Below, piece after piece: positions 7,940 to 16,579 of a stretch of 64,000 bases of DNA. Origin of the DNA: Corynebacterium tuberculostearicum (GTDB taxonomy: Bacteria; Actinomycetota; Actinomycetes; Mycobacteriales; Mycobacteriaceae); assembly GCF_013408445.1 (NCBI RefSeq), contig NZ_JACBZL010000001.1:744001-808000 (forward strand), written 5' to 3'. Position 1 is the stretch's first letter; every line of letters begins with the position of its first letter. Under the pieces are notes generated by a model. That model saw only the letters and a list, made by a program, of their open reading frames with translations. It was not told where the DNA came from and did not search any database. Both the position numbers and the translations under genes were made by a program.

Positions 7940-9433
7940 TTAGGAAACTTCCTCCACGATGAATTCGGCGAGTTCGCGGGCGGTGGGTGCGGGAAGGCGG
8001 ACGTCGACAAGCGTGCCATCAGCCGTGTACTCCTCGTGGCGCACCGTGCCCTCGGCATGTACGCGGGCCACCACATCGCCGCGGGTGAAGGGAACCTGCA
8101 GCTTGACGTGGCTGTCGCGGGAGTTGAGGAAAAGCTCCACGCGCGCGGTAAGTTCGTCGATTCCCTCGCCCGTGCGCGCGGATACGTAGACTACGTCCTC
8201 GTGGTCGAGTACGTGACGCAGCTCGGCGAGCACCAGCGGGTCGGCCTGGTCGATCTTATTGATCACGATGATCTCGGGCGGGGCCTGCTCGCCGGTTTCG
8301 GACACAATGTCATAAATGACCTGGTTGACGGCCTCAATCTGCTTGAGCGGGAAGGGGTCAGAGCCATCGACCACGTGCAACATAATATCGGCGGCCAGCA
8401 CCTCTTCCAGGGTGGATTTGAACGCCTCGACCAGCTGCGTGGGCAGGTGGCGGACAAAGCCGACGGTGTCGGTGAAGACGACCTGGCGGCCGTCGGCAAG
8501 CGTGGCACGGCGAGTGGTGGGGTCCAACGTGGCAAAAAGTGCGTCTTCCACCAGCACGCCGGCGCCGGTCATGGCGTTGATGAGCGAGGATTTTCCAGCA
8601 TTGGTGTAGCCGGCAATAGCTATCTGCGCGATGGTTGAGCGCTGGCGCTTGGAACGCTTGACCTCACGGGCGGTCTTCATAGCGCGCAGCTCCTTGCGCA
8701 ACCGGGCCATCTCCGTGCGGATGCGGCGACGATCCGTCTCGATCTTGGTCTCACCGGGACCACGCAGGCCCACGCCGCCGTTGGAGCCGGCGCGGCCGCC
8801 CGCCTGGCGCGAAAGGTTGCCGCCCCAACCACGGGTATGCGTATACAGGTATTCCAACTGCGCCAAGGAGACTTGGGCCTTACCCTCTTTTGATTTCGCA
8901 TGCTGGGCAAAGATGTCAAGGATGAGCATGGTGCGGTCAATGACCTTGGTGTTGAGCGCACGCTCGAGTGCGGTGAGCTGGCCGGGGTTGAGCTCGCCAT
9001 CGCACACCACGGTATCGGCGCCGGTGGCCTCGACGATATCGCGCAATTCCTTGACCTTGCCGGAGCCAATGAAGGTGCCGGAATCCGGCTTATCGCGCTT
9101 TTGGTAGATCATCTCTACTACTTCGGCGCCGGCGGTCTCGGTCAGCGCTGCAAGCTCGTCCATGGTGGCTTCGACTTCGGCCACGGTCCCTTCGGTCCAC
9201 ACGCCAACCAGAATGACGCGCTCGAGGCGCAGCTTTCGGTACTCCACCTCGTAGCCATCGGTGGTGTCCTCAGCGCGGATGGTGGTCTCACGGGTAACGC
9301 GACGGAAGGCGTTACGCTCTGCCAGGTCAAGGTCACCGGTGGTGGGCGTCGCCTCTGGTGCGGCCGGGGCGTCGTTATCGCGGAACGCGCGGGCGAGGAG
9401 ATCGTCGTTATTGTGCTGGGAAAATTCGGTCAT
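7940..9433 (-). CDS. hflX: GTPase HflX, ribosome-associated
   Basis: Ribosome-splitting GTPase acting on stalled or stressed 50S subunits. From ATG 9433 the protein has 497 aa; AGAGG lies 4-8 bases before that start, while a longer open frame upstream has no family similarity. The HflX domain (YQKRDKPDSGTFIGSGK and the Gly-rich LSRQAGGRAGSNGGVGLRGPGE linker) precedes the G domain with P-loop GYTNAGKSSL near residue 274, DTVGF and NKID. It stands next to dapF and miaA, as in mycobacteria. Confidence 0.96.
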   Translation of the reverse strand: MTEFSQHNNDDLLARAFRDNDAPAAPEATPTTGDLDLAERNAFRRVTRETTIRAEDTTDGYEVEYRKLRLERVILVGVWTEGTVAEVEATMDELAALTETAGAEVVEMIYQKRDKPDSGTFIGSGKVKELRDIVEATGADTVVCDGELNPGQLTALERALNTKVIDRTMLILDIFAQHAKSKEGKAQVSLAQLEYLYTHTRGWGGNLSRQAGGRAGSNGGVGLRGPGETKIETDRRRIRTEMARLRKELRAMKTAREVKRSKRQRSTIAQIAIAGYTNAGKSSLINAMTGAGVLVEDALFATLDPTTRRATLADGRQVVFTDTVGFVRHLPTQLVEAFKSTLEEVLAADIMLHVVDGSDPFPLKQIEAVNQVIYDIVSETGEQAPPEIIVINKIDQADPLVLAELRHVLDHEDVVYVSARTGEGIDELTARVELFLNSRDSHVKLQVPFTRGDVVARVHAEGTVRHEEYTADGTLVDVRLPAPTARELAEFIVEEVS

Positions 9434-9504
9434 ACTACCTCTCATTTTGGCACGTTGCGGCCGAAAGCGGGAATTGCGGATTCTTAGCTGGCTGCACAAG
9501 GCGA

Positions 9505-9517
9505 TACAATGGCGGGC
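9505..9517 (+). promoter_or_regulatory. Leaderless promoter, -10 TACAAT plus spacer GGCGGGC
   Basis: TACAAT (9505-9510) is followed by GGCGGGC and then ATG 9518, so transcription should begin at or next to the start codon. The same spacer occurs before ATG 35655 and ATG 62891. Confidence 0.65.
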
Positions 9518-10306
9518 ATGAACGTTAAGGACACTGGGGTGAAGCAGAATACCGAGATGCAGGCCATTGGCCTCAATTTCGAACGCTGGCAGGACGCCGT
9601 CGAGGCCGCCATCGCTAGCGATCGCTTGGCCGTTACCGGTGAGGTACGCGGTGGTCAGCTGATTCAGTTCACCGATCCATCGGGCGCGCAGCTCAATATT
9701 CTCGCGGTGGAACCTTTTGCTACCTACATTGGCTTCAATGCGGTTACGCAAGGGTTCGCCCACGTAGAGATGGTCAACGATGTTCTCGCCCTGCTGGAAA
9801 TCATCGATCCTTTCGGCACCACCATCGCCCAGGCCACCGCGAACCTGGCGCAGGGGCCTTTGCTTGCCGACGAACCCTTGCAGCAATGGCAGCAAATCTC
9901 CCTCACCGCCATGGGCCTTGATGTCCGCACCTACGAGTCGGCAGATGCCTACGAGGCGGCCGAGGGCGAATTCCCGGCGCTCTTCGAGTCCGCAGGAGCA
10001 AAGGTTATTTCCTCCGGCTCTGGCGCGGAGGTTCCTACCCCAGCCGCTACTTTTGCGGCCCGCGTCATGGAATCCGAGTGGCGTACCAATGAGCTAACCG
10101 GCGAGAAATTCGCCCACCTCGTCATGGATGGCCTCTTCCCCTTCGATCTCTGCCTGCCTGCAGGGGGCGACGAGCTACCGGCCAAGGACTCTATCGTGGC
10201 CGGCACCGCCCTGCTGACGGCTTCTATTGAAATGCCCAGCGGTGGCTGCGGCGACGGCGCTGGCTGCGGTTGTGGCTCTGGTGGCTGCGGCTGCGGCGGC
10301 CATTAA
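9518..10306 (+). CDS. Conserved hypothetical protein with a Cys/Gly-rich tail
   Basis: About 262 aa from ATG 9518 (MNVKDTGVKQ), chosen because a -10 hexamer lies 7 nt before it; an in-frame ATG at 9509 overlaps that hexamer. I do not recognise a family function. The body (1-240) is a soluble alpha/beta-looking protein without membrane segments or signal peptide. The last about 20 residues are GGCGDGAGCGCG followed by SGGCGCGGH: five Cys and a final His in a glycine-rich tail, which could bind metal. It diverges from hflX and is followed after 30 bp by another hypothetical gene. Confidence 0.75.
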   Translation: MNVKDTGVKQNTEMQAIGLNFERWQDAVEAAIASDRLAVTGEVRGGQLIQFTDPSGAQLNILAVEPFATYIGFNAVTQGFAHVEMVNDVLALLEIIDPFGTTIAQATANLAQGPLLADEPLQQWQQISLTAMGLDVRTYESADAYEAAEGEFPALFESAGAKVISSGSGAEVPTPAATFAARVMESEWRTNELTGEKFAHLVMDGLFPFDLCLPAGGDELPAKDSIVAGTALLTASIEMPSGGCGDGAGCGCGSGGCGCGGH

Positions 10307-10336
10307 GAACTGACGCAAAGGTCTGGTGGAATAGCT

Positions 10337-10954
10337 GTGTGGATGCCTTTCCCGGAAAATGCGAGAAACCGGCGGGTGCTGGTTCTCGCGCTGATCCTGG
10401 TGGGATCAGTGGCGGTTGTGGCAACCCTAAAACTTCCCGGGGTTTTCATCGCGGCACTACTTATCGCGGCGGCGCTGCTTATGCTCCACACCCGGCCGGA
10501 CGCCTCGGAGCAGGCGGCGCTGCGCAGCTCTATTCGGCTCTCGGCCGAAGATATTGAGGACGTCTTGGCGGAGTACGAAGACTTCCGGTCCTCCGAGGCG
10601 GCCGAGAAGATCGCGGACCGCACGCTCTACCGGCCGGCGCTTTTAGATCTGGATTGCTCCGACCCCACCATCGAAGCCTTCCACTATGAGATTTCGGGCG
10701 CGCGACGGTTCCTGCGCCGATTGAACCTGCGCGTCAACGCAGAAGAGGTCAGCACCAACGAGCTGGAATCCTTGCTCAAGGTGACAGATGAACGAGCCCG
10801 CGAGCTCAAGGAAACCTGGCTATCGGCCCGCCGCGCCGCCTTTGCGCTCGGGCCGAAGTATGAAAAGAACGAAGTAAAAAATCGCGCCCTGCGCCGCCAA
10901 GCCCTAGAAGAGCAAGCGTTCGAGGAAGAGGAAAACGAAGGGCGCAGCGCCTAA
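10337..10954 (+). CDS. Hypothetical membrane protein with charged cytoplasmic tail
   Basis: 205 aa from GTG 10337, or 203 aa from ATG 10343; GGTGGA at 10325-10330 fits the GTG better. Two hydrophobic helices (about residues 14-33 and 36-50) are followed by a long helical, highly charged region with LRRLNLRVNAEEVSTNELESLL and an acidic C-terminus EEQAFEEEENEGRSA. No enzyme motif is visible. It lies on the same strand 30 bp after the Cys-tailed protein, so the two may be cotranscribed. Function unknown. Confidence 0.7.
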   Translation: MWMPFPENARNRRVLVLALILVGSVAVVATLKLPGVFIAALLIAAALLMLHTRPDASEQAALRSSIRLSAEDIEDVLAEYEDFRSSEAAEKIADRTLYRPALLDLDCSDPTIEAFHYEISGARRFLRRLNLRVNAEEVSTNELESLLKVTDERARELKETWLSARRAAFALGPKYEKNEVKNRALRRQALEEQAFEEEENEGRSA

Positions 10955-10986
10955 GCACTCACCGCGCGCGCCGGGCCCGACGCGGT

Positions 10987-11847
10987 CTAAAGGGAGGTCT
11001 CGCCGGTGGCGACGATCGCCGACGGGCCGGTCAGGCGCGAGCCACCCTCGTAGATGTCCACCGTCACTTCCCCGCCGGGAACGTGTACGTGCACGGTGCC
11101 GTGAGGGGTGGTGGTGTGGTCAACGGCGGCGTCGGCAAGCGCGGCGGTCGCGGCCGCCACGGTGCCGGTGCCGCAAGAGCGGGTCTCTCCTACCCCGCGC
11201 TCAAAGACGCGCATGTGCACGTGGCCATCGCGCAGAGGGGTCACGACCTCAACATTCACGCCGGCTGGGAAGAAGGCTTCATCGATGACTGGCTGCTCGA
11301 AAGTCTTGGCCGCAAGGCCCTCGGCGTCCAGCCCCGGCACCACGGCCGCGAGGTGGGGGTTGCCCATGTCAACGCCTAGACCGGCGTAGCTCTCCCCGGC
11401 CATGGACGCAGTGGATACACCCGTTACTTCGGCCGGTCCCATCTCCACGGTGACCTCGGCCGCGTGCTCATCGCACGAGTGCACCGTCACGCGCTTGGCG
11501 CCGGCGCGGGTACCGATGGTGAACTCGTCTTCTTCCACGAGGCCGCGCGAGCGCAGCCAGTGGGCGAAAACGCGGGTGCCGTTGCCGCACATTTCGGCCA
11601 CGGAGCCGTCGGCGTTGCGATAGTCCATGAACCAGTCAGTGGGCGCGATGCCCTCGGCCAGCGCCTCGACTTCCCCGGCCGCGAGCAACGCCTCAGCGCG
11701 CACGACGCGCAGCAATCCGTCGCCGCCAATACCGGCGCGGCGACCGCACAGCGCCGCTACGCGCTCGGGGGCAAGCGGCGTGGCGGCCGCGTGGTCTTCG
11801 ACGATGACAAAGTCGTTCTCAGTTCCATGACCCTTGGCAAATTTCAT
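10987..11847 (-). CDS. dapF: Diaminopimelate epimerase
   Basis: Converts LL- to meso-diaminopimelate for lysine and peptidoglycan synthesis in the cytosol. The 286-aa protein from ATG 11847 ([13 protein letters not shown]) has both catalytic cysteines: MCGNGTR (Cys87) and RSCGTGTVA (Cys225). The start is supported by family alignment and by TAGGGT 7 nt upstream or AGGGAG directly upstream. It sits 5 bp after miaA and is probably cotranscribed with it. The 3' part carries one copy of the 13-mer repeat (11128-11140), coding ALADAA. Confidence 0.97.
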   Translation of the reverse strand: MKFAKGHGTENDFVIVEDHAAATPLAPERVAALCGRRAGIGGDGLLRVVRAEALLAAGEVEALAEGIAPTDWFMDYRNADGSVAEMCGNGTRVFAHWLRSRGLVEEDEFTIGTRAGAKRVTVHSCDEHAAEVTVEMGPAEVTGVSTASMAGESYAGLGVDMGNPHLAAVVPGLDAEGLAAKTFEQPVIDEAFFPAGVNVEVVTPLRDGHVHMRVFERGVGETRSCGTGTVAAATAALADAAVDHTTTPHGTVHVHVPGGEVTVDIYEGGSRLTGPSAIVATGETSL

Positions 11848-11852
11848 GCTCC

Positions 11853-12749
11853 CTACCCTAGCGCGCGCAGCGCCTGGGCGGTCGTATCGCCCGCGGCATC
11901 CAACCACGTGATGCGCTTGTCCCGGTTGAACCAGGAACGTTGGCGGCGCACGTAGCGCCGTGTCCCGGTAATTGTGCGCTCGACGGCCTCATCCCACGTA
12001 AGTTCGCCGCGCTGGGCTTGGAATACCTGCGCATAGCCTATGGCACGCCCGGCCGTGGAATCGGCCACCAAGCCCTGAGCTTGGAGGCGCTCGACTTCCT
12101 CGATGAGCCCGCGCTCAAACATCTGGCGCGTGCGCAGCTCGATGCGCGGATTGAGCCAGTCTGCGGTGGTGCGCAGGCCGAGCAGACGGGTACCCCACCG
12201 CGGCGGGGCGTCCTTCGGCGGTTGGCTGGCTTTATAGGGCTTGCCGGTTAACTCGATGACTTCCAGGGCGCGCACGGTGCGCCGCGGGTCCTTATCTTCA
12301 ATGATTTTGGCCGCGGCCGGATCCACCTGCGCCAGCTCCTCGTGCAGGGCATCGGTACCGATTTCTACGCGCCGGGCTTCATACTTGGCGCGGACAGCGG
12401 GGTCGGTGGGTGGGAACTGCCAGTCGTCGACAAGCGCTTGGGCATAAAGCATGGAGCCGCCGACCAAGATTGGTGTCTTGCCGCGGGCCATGATGCCTTC
12501 CACGTCCGCGATGGCATCGCGCTGGTAGCGCGCCACAGAAGCGGTTTTGGTAACATCCCACACGTCAAGCTGGTGGTGCGGGATTCCTTCGCGCTCGGCC
12601 GGGGTGAGCTTGGCGGTGCCAATGTCCATACCGCGGTAGAGCTGCATGGAATCGACGTTGACCACCTCGCCGTCCAGCTCCTGCGCCAGCGCCAACCCCA
12701 GCGCAGATTTGCCGGAAGCGGTGGGTCCAAACACTGCAATCGGGCGCAT
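11853..12749 (-). CDS. miaA: tRNA dimethylallyltransferase
   Basis: Transfers the dimethylallyl group to A37 of tRNAs reading UNN codons. From ATG 12749 the protein has 298 aa. The P-loop-like GPTASGKS is at residues 8-15, then [18 protein letters not shown] (substrate and tRNA contacts) and the C-terminal [13 protein letters not shown]. Its start overlaps the stop of the upstream gene by one base (TAATG), so the two are translationally coupled. MiaB, encoded at 16580, performs the next step on the same base. Confidence 0.97.
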   Translation of the reverse strand: MRPIAVFGPTASGKSALGLALAQELDGEVVNVDSMQLYRGMDIGTAKLTPAEREGIPHHQLDVWDVTKTASVARYQRDAIADVEGIMARGKTPILVGGSMLYAQALVDDWQFPPTDPAVRAKYEARRVEIGTDALHEELAQVDPAAAKIIEDKDPRRTVRALEVIELTGKPYKASQPPKDAPPRWGTRLLGLRTTADWLNPRIELRTRQMFERGLIEEVERLQAQGLVADSTAGRAIGYAQVFQAQRGELTWDEAVERTITGTRRYVRRQRSWFNRDKRITWLDAAGDTTAQALRALG

Positions 12750-13348
12750 TAGACCTCCCATCCTGCAACGTAGCGGCCGACGCCCAGGGTGGCGTCGGTA
12801 GCCAGCAACTGCGCCTTCTTTGGTTGTAGTCCTGCTAGCTCCTCCCATAGTGCAGGCTCTACCACACCGCGCTGGGAGAGCCACTCGCCTGCCTTGCTTG
12901 CCGACGCCCCCATCAGCACCTCCTCGCACCACTCGTGCGCTTCCTGGGCACCGGGAACGAGCGCCAAGGGGGCTCGCTCGGTCAGGCCCGCGCTGCCATC
13001 TGCCACGACGATGGTGAGCGCTCCTGGGTCAGGTTTGCCGATGCGCTCCCGGCTAGCGCGGGCGTTAAGCTGCGGCACGCTGTGCAGCACGTACCGGGCC
13101 ATAATCTCGGGCAGATAATTGCCGCCGCCTAGGTTCGTGGCCGCACCCCACGCCTTTAAGCTGCCGGTGTGGGCGGTGTACCAGCGCTTGTCCTGGCTGC
13201 CGACGATATCTACCTGCGTTATGCCGGCGGCCGCAGCTTCCACCGCAAGGGTGCGGGCAGCGGCAAGCAGTGCGCGGGAGGCGGCGTCATTGGAGGAAAG
13301 CTCCACGGCCAGCGCCGGTGAGGCTGGCATTACCATGAGATTGAACAT
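12749..13348 (-). CDS. Class III extradiol dioxygenase-like protein (Rv2728c family)
   Basis: 199 aa, found directly upstream of miaA as Rv2728c is in M. tuberculosis. The fold looks like the LigB/Memo superfamily: an N-terminal [11 protein letters not shown], then [15 protein letters not shown] and [12 protein letters not shown], and a C-terminal [20 protein letters not shown] cannot see a complete His/Glu iron-binding set, so catalytic activity is doubtful. Start coupling with miaA suggests an RNA-linked or housekeeping role, but the substrate is unknown. ATG 13348 is preceded by AGGAAT. Confidence 0.75.
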   Translation of the reverse strand: MFNLMVMPASPALAVELSSNDAASRALLAAARTLAVEAAAAGITQVDIVGSQDKRWYTAHTGSLKAWGAATNLGGGNYLPEIMARYVLHSVPQLNARASRERIGKPDPGALTIVVADGSAGLTERAPLALVPGAQEAHEWCEEVLMGASASKAGEWLSQRGVVEPALWEELAGLQPKKAQLLATDATLGVGRYVAGWEV

Positions 13349-13484
13349 TATTCCTCCATACTATCTACCCAAGTGGAGGTAATTAAATAGAATCTGGGCA
13401 CGCGCGGGATATTCGCGGTAATGTATCCAGTGATTTTATTCGGCAGCCGTGACGCGCGGCGATATATGCATAGGAGGGCTTGTC

Positions 13485-14789
13485 ATGTCTCCCATCCCTA
13501 CCCCAGGTTCCATGCCCAAGAAGGGCCCTCGTCCCACCGCAAAACCTGTTCCCGTGCAGGCACCAAGCAAGAATGACCCGGCCAAATGGGGCCGCGTCGA
13601 CGCGGATGGTTCCGTCTTCGTTTCCGCTCCGGAGGGCGAACGCAAGATTGGCGAATGGCAGGCCGGCACCCCCGAGGAGGGTCTACAGCACTACGGCGCG
13701 CGCTACGACGATCTCTCCACCGAAATTGAACTGCTCGAGGCTCGCCTGCGCGCCAACCCCAGTGAGGCCGCTGGCATCAAGAAGACCGCAGCGCAATTAC
13801 GCGAAACCCTGCCTACCGCTGCGGTTATCGGTGATATCGCAGCACTTGACCGCCGCCTTGTTGCCGTCATTGAGCACTCGGTAGAAGCCGGCGAGCAGGC
13901 GCAGGCCGATAAGGAGCGTCGCCGCGAGGAAGCTATTGCTGCCAAGGAGAAGCTGGCGGCGGAAGCAGAAGAGATTGCCGAAAACTCCACCGAATGGAAG
14001 GCCGCCGGTGACCGCATCCGCGCCATCTTAGAAGAGTGGAAGCAGATTAAGGGCATTGATCGCAAGACCGACGATGCCCTGTGGAAGCGCTACTCCCGCG
14101 CCCGCGACTCCTTCAACCGCCGTCGGGGCTCCCACTTTGCCGAGCTGGACCGCGCCCGTGCGGTTGCCCGCAAGAAGAAGGAAGAACTCGTCGAGCGTGC
14201 CGAGGCCATCCAGGATTCCACCGAGTGGGGACCCACCGCCCGCGCCTACCGAGATTTGATGACCGAGTGGAAGGCCGCCGGCCGCGCCCCGCGCGACGTA
14301 GACGATAAGCTGTGGGCCCGCTTCCGCGCCGCCCAGGACAAGTTCTTCAATGCCCGCAATGCCGTCAACGACGAGCGCGACCGCGAGTTTGCAGAAAATG
14401 CCAAGGCCAAGGACGCCTTGATTGCGGAGTACGACGACCAGATCGACCCGTCCAAGAGCATCGAGGGTGCAAAGGCCAAGCTGCGCGAGCTGCAGGAAAA
14501 GTGGGAAGAGGTAGGCTTCGTTCCCCGCAAGCAGGTGCGCGAGTACGAGTCCAAGATTGAGGCGCTGGAGCAGCGCGTCACCGAGGCAGAAAAGTCTGAG
14601 TGGCGCCGCACCGACCCAGAAGCGCAAGCACGCGTGGCGCAGTTCCAAGCTAAGGTCGATGAGTTTAACTCTCAGGCCGAGGCAGCTGAGGCCAAGGGCA
14701 ATGCGAAAAAGGCCGCTGATCTGCGCGCACAGGCCGAGCAGTGGCAGGCTTTTGCCGACGCCGCCGCTAACGCCGTCAACGATAAGTAG
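13485..14789 (+). CDS. DUF349 domain-containing protein
   Basis: 434 aa from ATG 13485, preceded by TAGGAGGG at 13471-13478; a GTG at 13449 has no ribosome site. After a Pro/Lys-rich N-terminus (about 1-40) come repeated DUF349 units, each with a pattern W-x(2)-A-G-x(6-10)-DD-x-LW-x-RF/Y-x-AR, for example ILEEWKQIKGIDRKTDDALW and DLMTEWKAAGRAPRDVDDK. The protein is rich in coiled coil. It corresponds to Rv2731 by position. In other bacteria DUF349 proteins are linked to RNA or ribosome functions, but the role here is unproven. Confidence 0.9.
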   Translation: MSPIPTPGSMPKKGPRPTAKPVPVQAPSKNDPAKWGRVDADGSVFVSAPEGERKIGEWQAGTPEEGLQHYGARYDDLSTEIELLEARLRANPSEAAGIKKTAAQLRETLPTAAVIGDIAALDRRLVAVIEHSVEAGEQAQADKERRREEAIAAKEKLAAEAEEIAENSTEWKAAGDRIRAILEEWKQIKGIDRKTDDALWKRYSRARDSFNRRRGSHFAELDRARAVARKKKEELVERAEAIQDSTEWGPTARAYRDLMTEWKAAGRAPRDVDDKLWARFRAAQDKFFNARNAVNDERDREFAENAKAKDALIAEYDDQIDPSKSIEGAKAKLRELQEKWEEVGFVPRKQVREYESKIEALEQRVTEAEKSEWRRTDPEAQARVAQFQAKVDEFNSQAEAAEAKGNAKKAADLRAQAEQWQAFADAAANAVNDK

Positions 14790-15916
14790 TGCACCTCGTC
14801 CACATTGCGCGGCCACCGCGGCCGCACTCGCCTACCGCTCACGTTCGGCCCAGCGAACCTGCGGACTGCATTCGCAGCTTCGTCTTTTGGGCCAACTTGG
14901 CGGCCCAAGAAGCAAGCGGCGATGCCGCGGCATCGACGTCGCCGGGCCGCGTGGTTCAACGTCTGCAAGGTTCTAGCGAATCACAGACCCATCTTTTTGC
15001 CGTAGTGGACGGCGACTCCACCCTTGGTGAGGTTTCTGAGCTGGGACTGCCACAGATTCCCGCAATAGAACCCAGCCCGGAACTGGATTACCTCGGGTTC
15101 ATCCACATTAGCCTGCCGCTTTTAGAAGAGCGCGAGGCAGCAGAGATTGAGTGCGTGCTGTGCGATTTGCCCCTCCCTGGCGAACAGCTCGATGAGGAGG
15201 AGCGAAAAGTAGCCGAGTGGATGGGGACAAAGGCGCTGGAGCTGGCCCAGGAACTCGGCCGCACCGTAGCGCACGTGGGACTATTGCACCCGCCGGGCGC
15301 GGACCCAGACTACGACGCTATGGGCAGCATTTACCGCCAGCTGGGATTTACGCAAAGGCACGCGGAGCACCAGCTGGTAATGGACATCCCCGAAAGCCCT
15401 GTCGCAGCACTGCTCCCCGCAGGGATCACCGCCCGAGTCTGGCCAGATTACGACATCCCTGAAGGCTACCTCAACGAGGTCATGCGGCTGCTTAGCCTAG
15501 CGTCTACAGATGCGGAAACTGGTGATCTGACGGTGGAGCCCATCGTGTGGACGCGTGCTCGATTGCGCGAAGCGCACAGCCGCCTGCGCTCTCGTCGCGG
15601 GCACACGCTTCTTATCGCACTCACCGCCGAGGACGGGAGCATACTCGCGCTGACCGAGATGGCGCGGCACGAGGACGCGAATCTTGAGGTATGTGAGTGG
15701 ACTCTGACTGTGACCGATCGCCCGCACCGCCGCCGCGGACTTGCGCAGCTAGCCAAGCTCACAGCGCTGCATGAGGTGGCAGGCTATTGGCCGCGAGTGC
15801 GGCGCTGCTATTGTTCCGTTGCCGCCAAGGACGCGGCCATGAATGCCATTTACCGCAGCCTGGGTGCCCGGGAACTTTCCCGATCTTCCGCGTGGGAGTT
15901 GCGGCTGCAGGACTAG
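14789..15916 (+). CDS. GNAT-family acetyltransferase, double-domain
   Basis: 375 aa. Start is GTG 14789, overlapping the TAG of the DUF349 gene by one base (TAGTG), so translation is coupled. The C-terminal half has the acetyl-CoA-binding motif A as HRRRGLAQLAKLTAL and the following YRSLGARE strand. The N-terminal half (about 1-190) ends with MGSIYRQLGF and looks like a degenerate second GNAT domain, as in MshD-like proteins. The substrate cannot be read from the sequence. It converges with the membrane-protein gene 12 bp away. Confidence 0.85.
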   Translation: MHLVHIARPPRPHSPTAHVRPSEPADCIRSFVFWANLAAQEASGDAAASTSPGRVVQRLQGSSESQTHLFAVVDGDSTLGEVSELGLPQIPAIEPSPELDYLGFIHISLPLLEEREAAEIECVLCDLPLPGEQLDEEERKVAEWMGTKALELAQELGRTVAHVGLLHPPGADPDYDAMGSIYRQLGFTQRHAEHQLVMDIPESPVAALLPAGITARVWPDYDIPEGYLNEVMRLLSLASTDAETGDLTVEPIVWTRARLREAHSRLRSRRGHTLLIALTAEDGSILALTEMARHEDANLEVCEWTLTVTDRPHRRRGLAQLAKLTALHEVAGYWPRVRRCYCSVAAKDAAMNAIYRSLGARELSRSSAWELRLQD

Positions 15917-15927
15917 TGGCGGCAGGC

Positions 15928-16557
15928 CTACTGCTCGCCGCGCTGGGCGCGGTGGCGTTCGGCGGCTTGCTTGCGGCGATTGTCCACCAGTGGCTCCCGC
16001 TGCGGTGCCGCGTCAATCCTGGATTGGAATTCGCCTACCTCATCGAGCTGTCCGGCGGTGGCGCGCACGCGGGCTTCGGCGGCCTTCTGTTCTGGGCTGC
16101 GGCGCAGCGCCACCGTGCTATAGGCCAGAAATGCTAGGAAGGTAGCTATCATTCCTACCCACATTCCCAGCGACGCCCCGTCGGCGGTAGAACCACGGAA
16201 CCAAAAGCCCCATAGGTTGGCAAAGAAGGACACCGTCACCAACATCCATGCAATCAGCCCAGGCGTGGCGCGACGGGTGAACAGCGTCACCGGAGTAAGA
16301 ATGCCCAAACCAATGAGCGCGAGCCACGCAGAGACGGTTTCCATGATGGAAATCCTCACGCCACTAGATGTGGTGCCGAACGTCAATGCCTCCCAACCAT
16401 GAGCCGGACCGGCGTAGGGCAAAATCAGGTAGAGGATATAGACCACCACTGCAATGCACAGCGTGACCTTGTGACCGCCGAGGTCCATTGTTTGTGCTGC
16501 TCTACGCTCAGCGTTAGCTGCATTGTGGGCTGCGGTGGTCGAACGTTCCTCAGTCAT
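15928..16557 (-). CDS. Conserved membrane protein (Rv2732c-like)
   Basis: 209 aa with four hydrophobic segments: about 28-50 (LCIAVVVYILYLILPYAG), 76-95, 100-122 and 132-150. The C-terminal about 60 residues are charged (QRE.LVDNRRKQAAERHRAQ) and should be cytoplasmic. It lies 22 bp downstream of miaB, in the same place as Rv2732c in mycobacteria, so it probably belongs to the miaB transcript. TAGGCT lies 8 nt and AGGGAG 2 nt before ATG 16557, so either a leaderless or a ribosome-site start is possible. Function unknown. Confidence 0.8.
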   Translation of the reverse strand: MTEERSTTAAHNAANAERRAAQTMDLGGHKVTLCIAVVVYILYLILPYAGPAHGWEALTFGTTSSGVRISIMETVSAWLALIGLGILTPVTLFTRRATPGLIAWMLVTVSFFANLWGFWFRGSTADGASLGMWVGMIATFLAFLAYSTVALRRSPEQKAAEARVRATAGQLDEVGEFQSRIDAAPQREPLVDNRRKQAAERHRAQRGEQ

Positions 16558-16579
16558 GGCTCCCTAGCCTACTCCCCTG

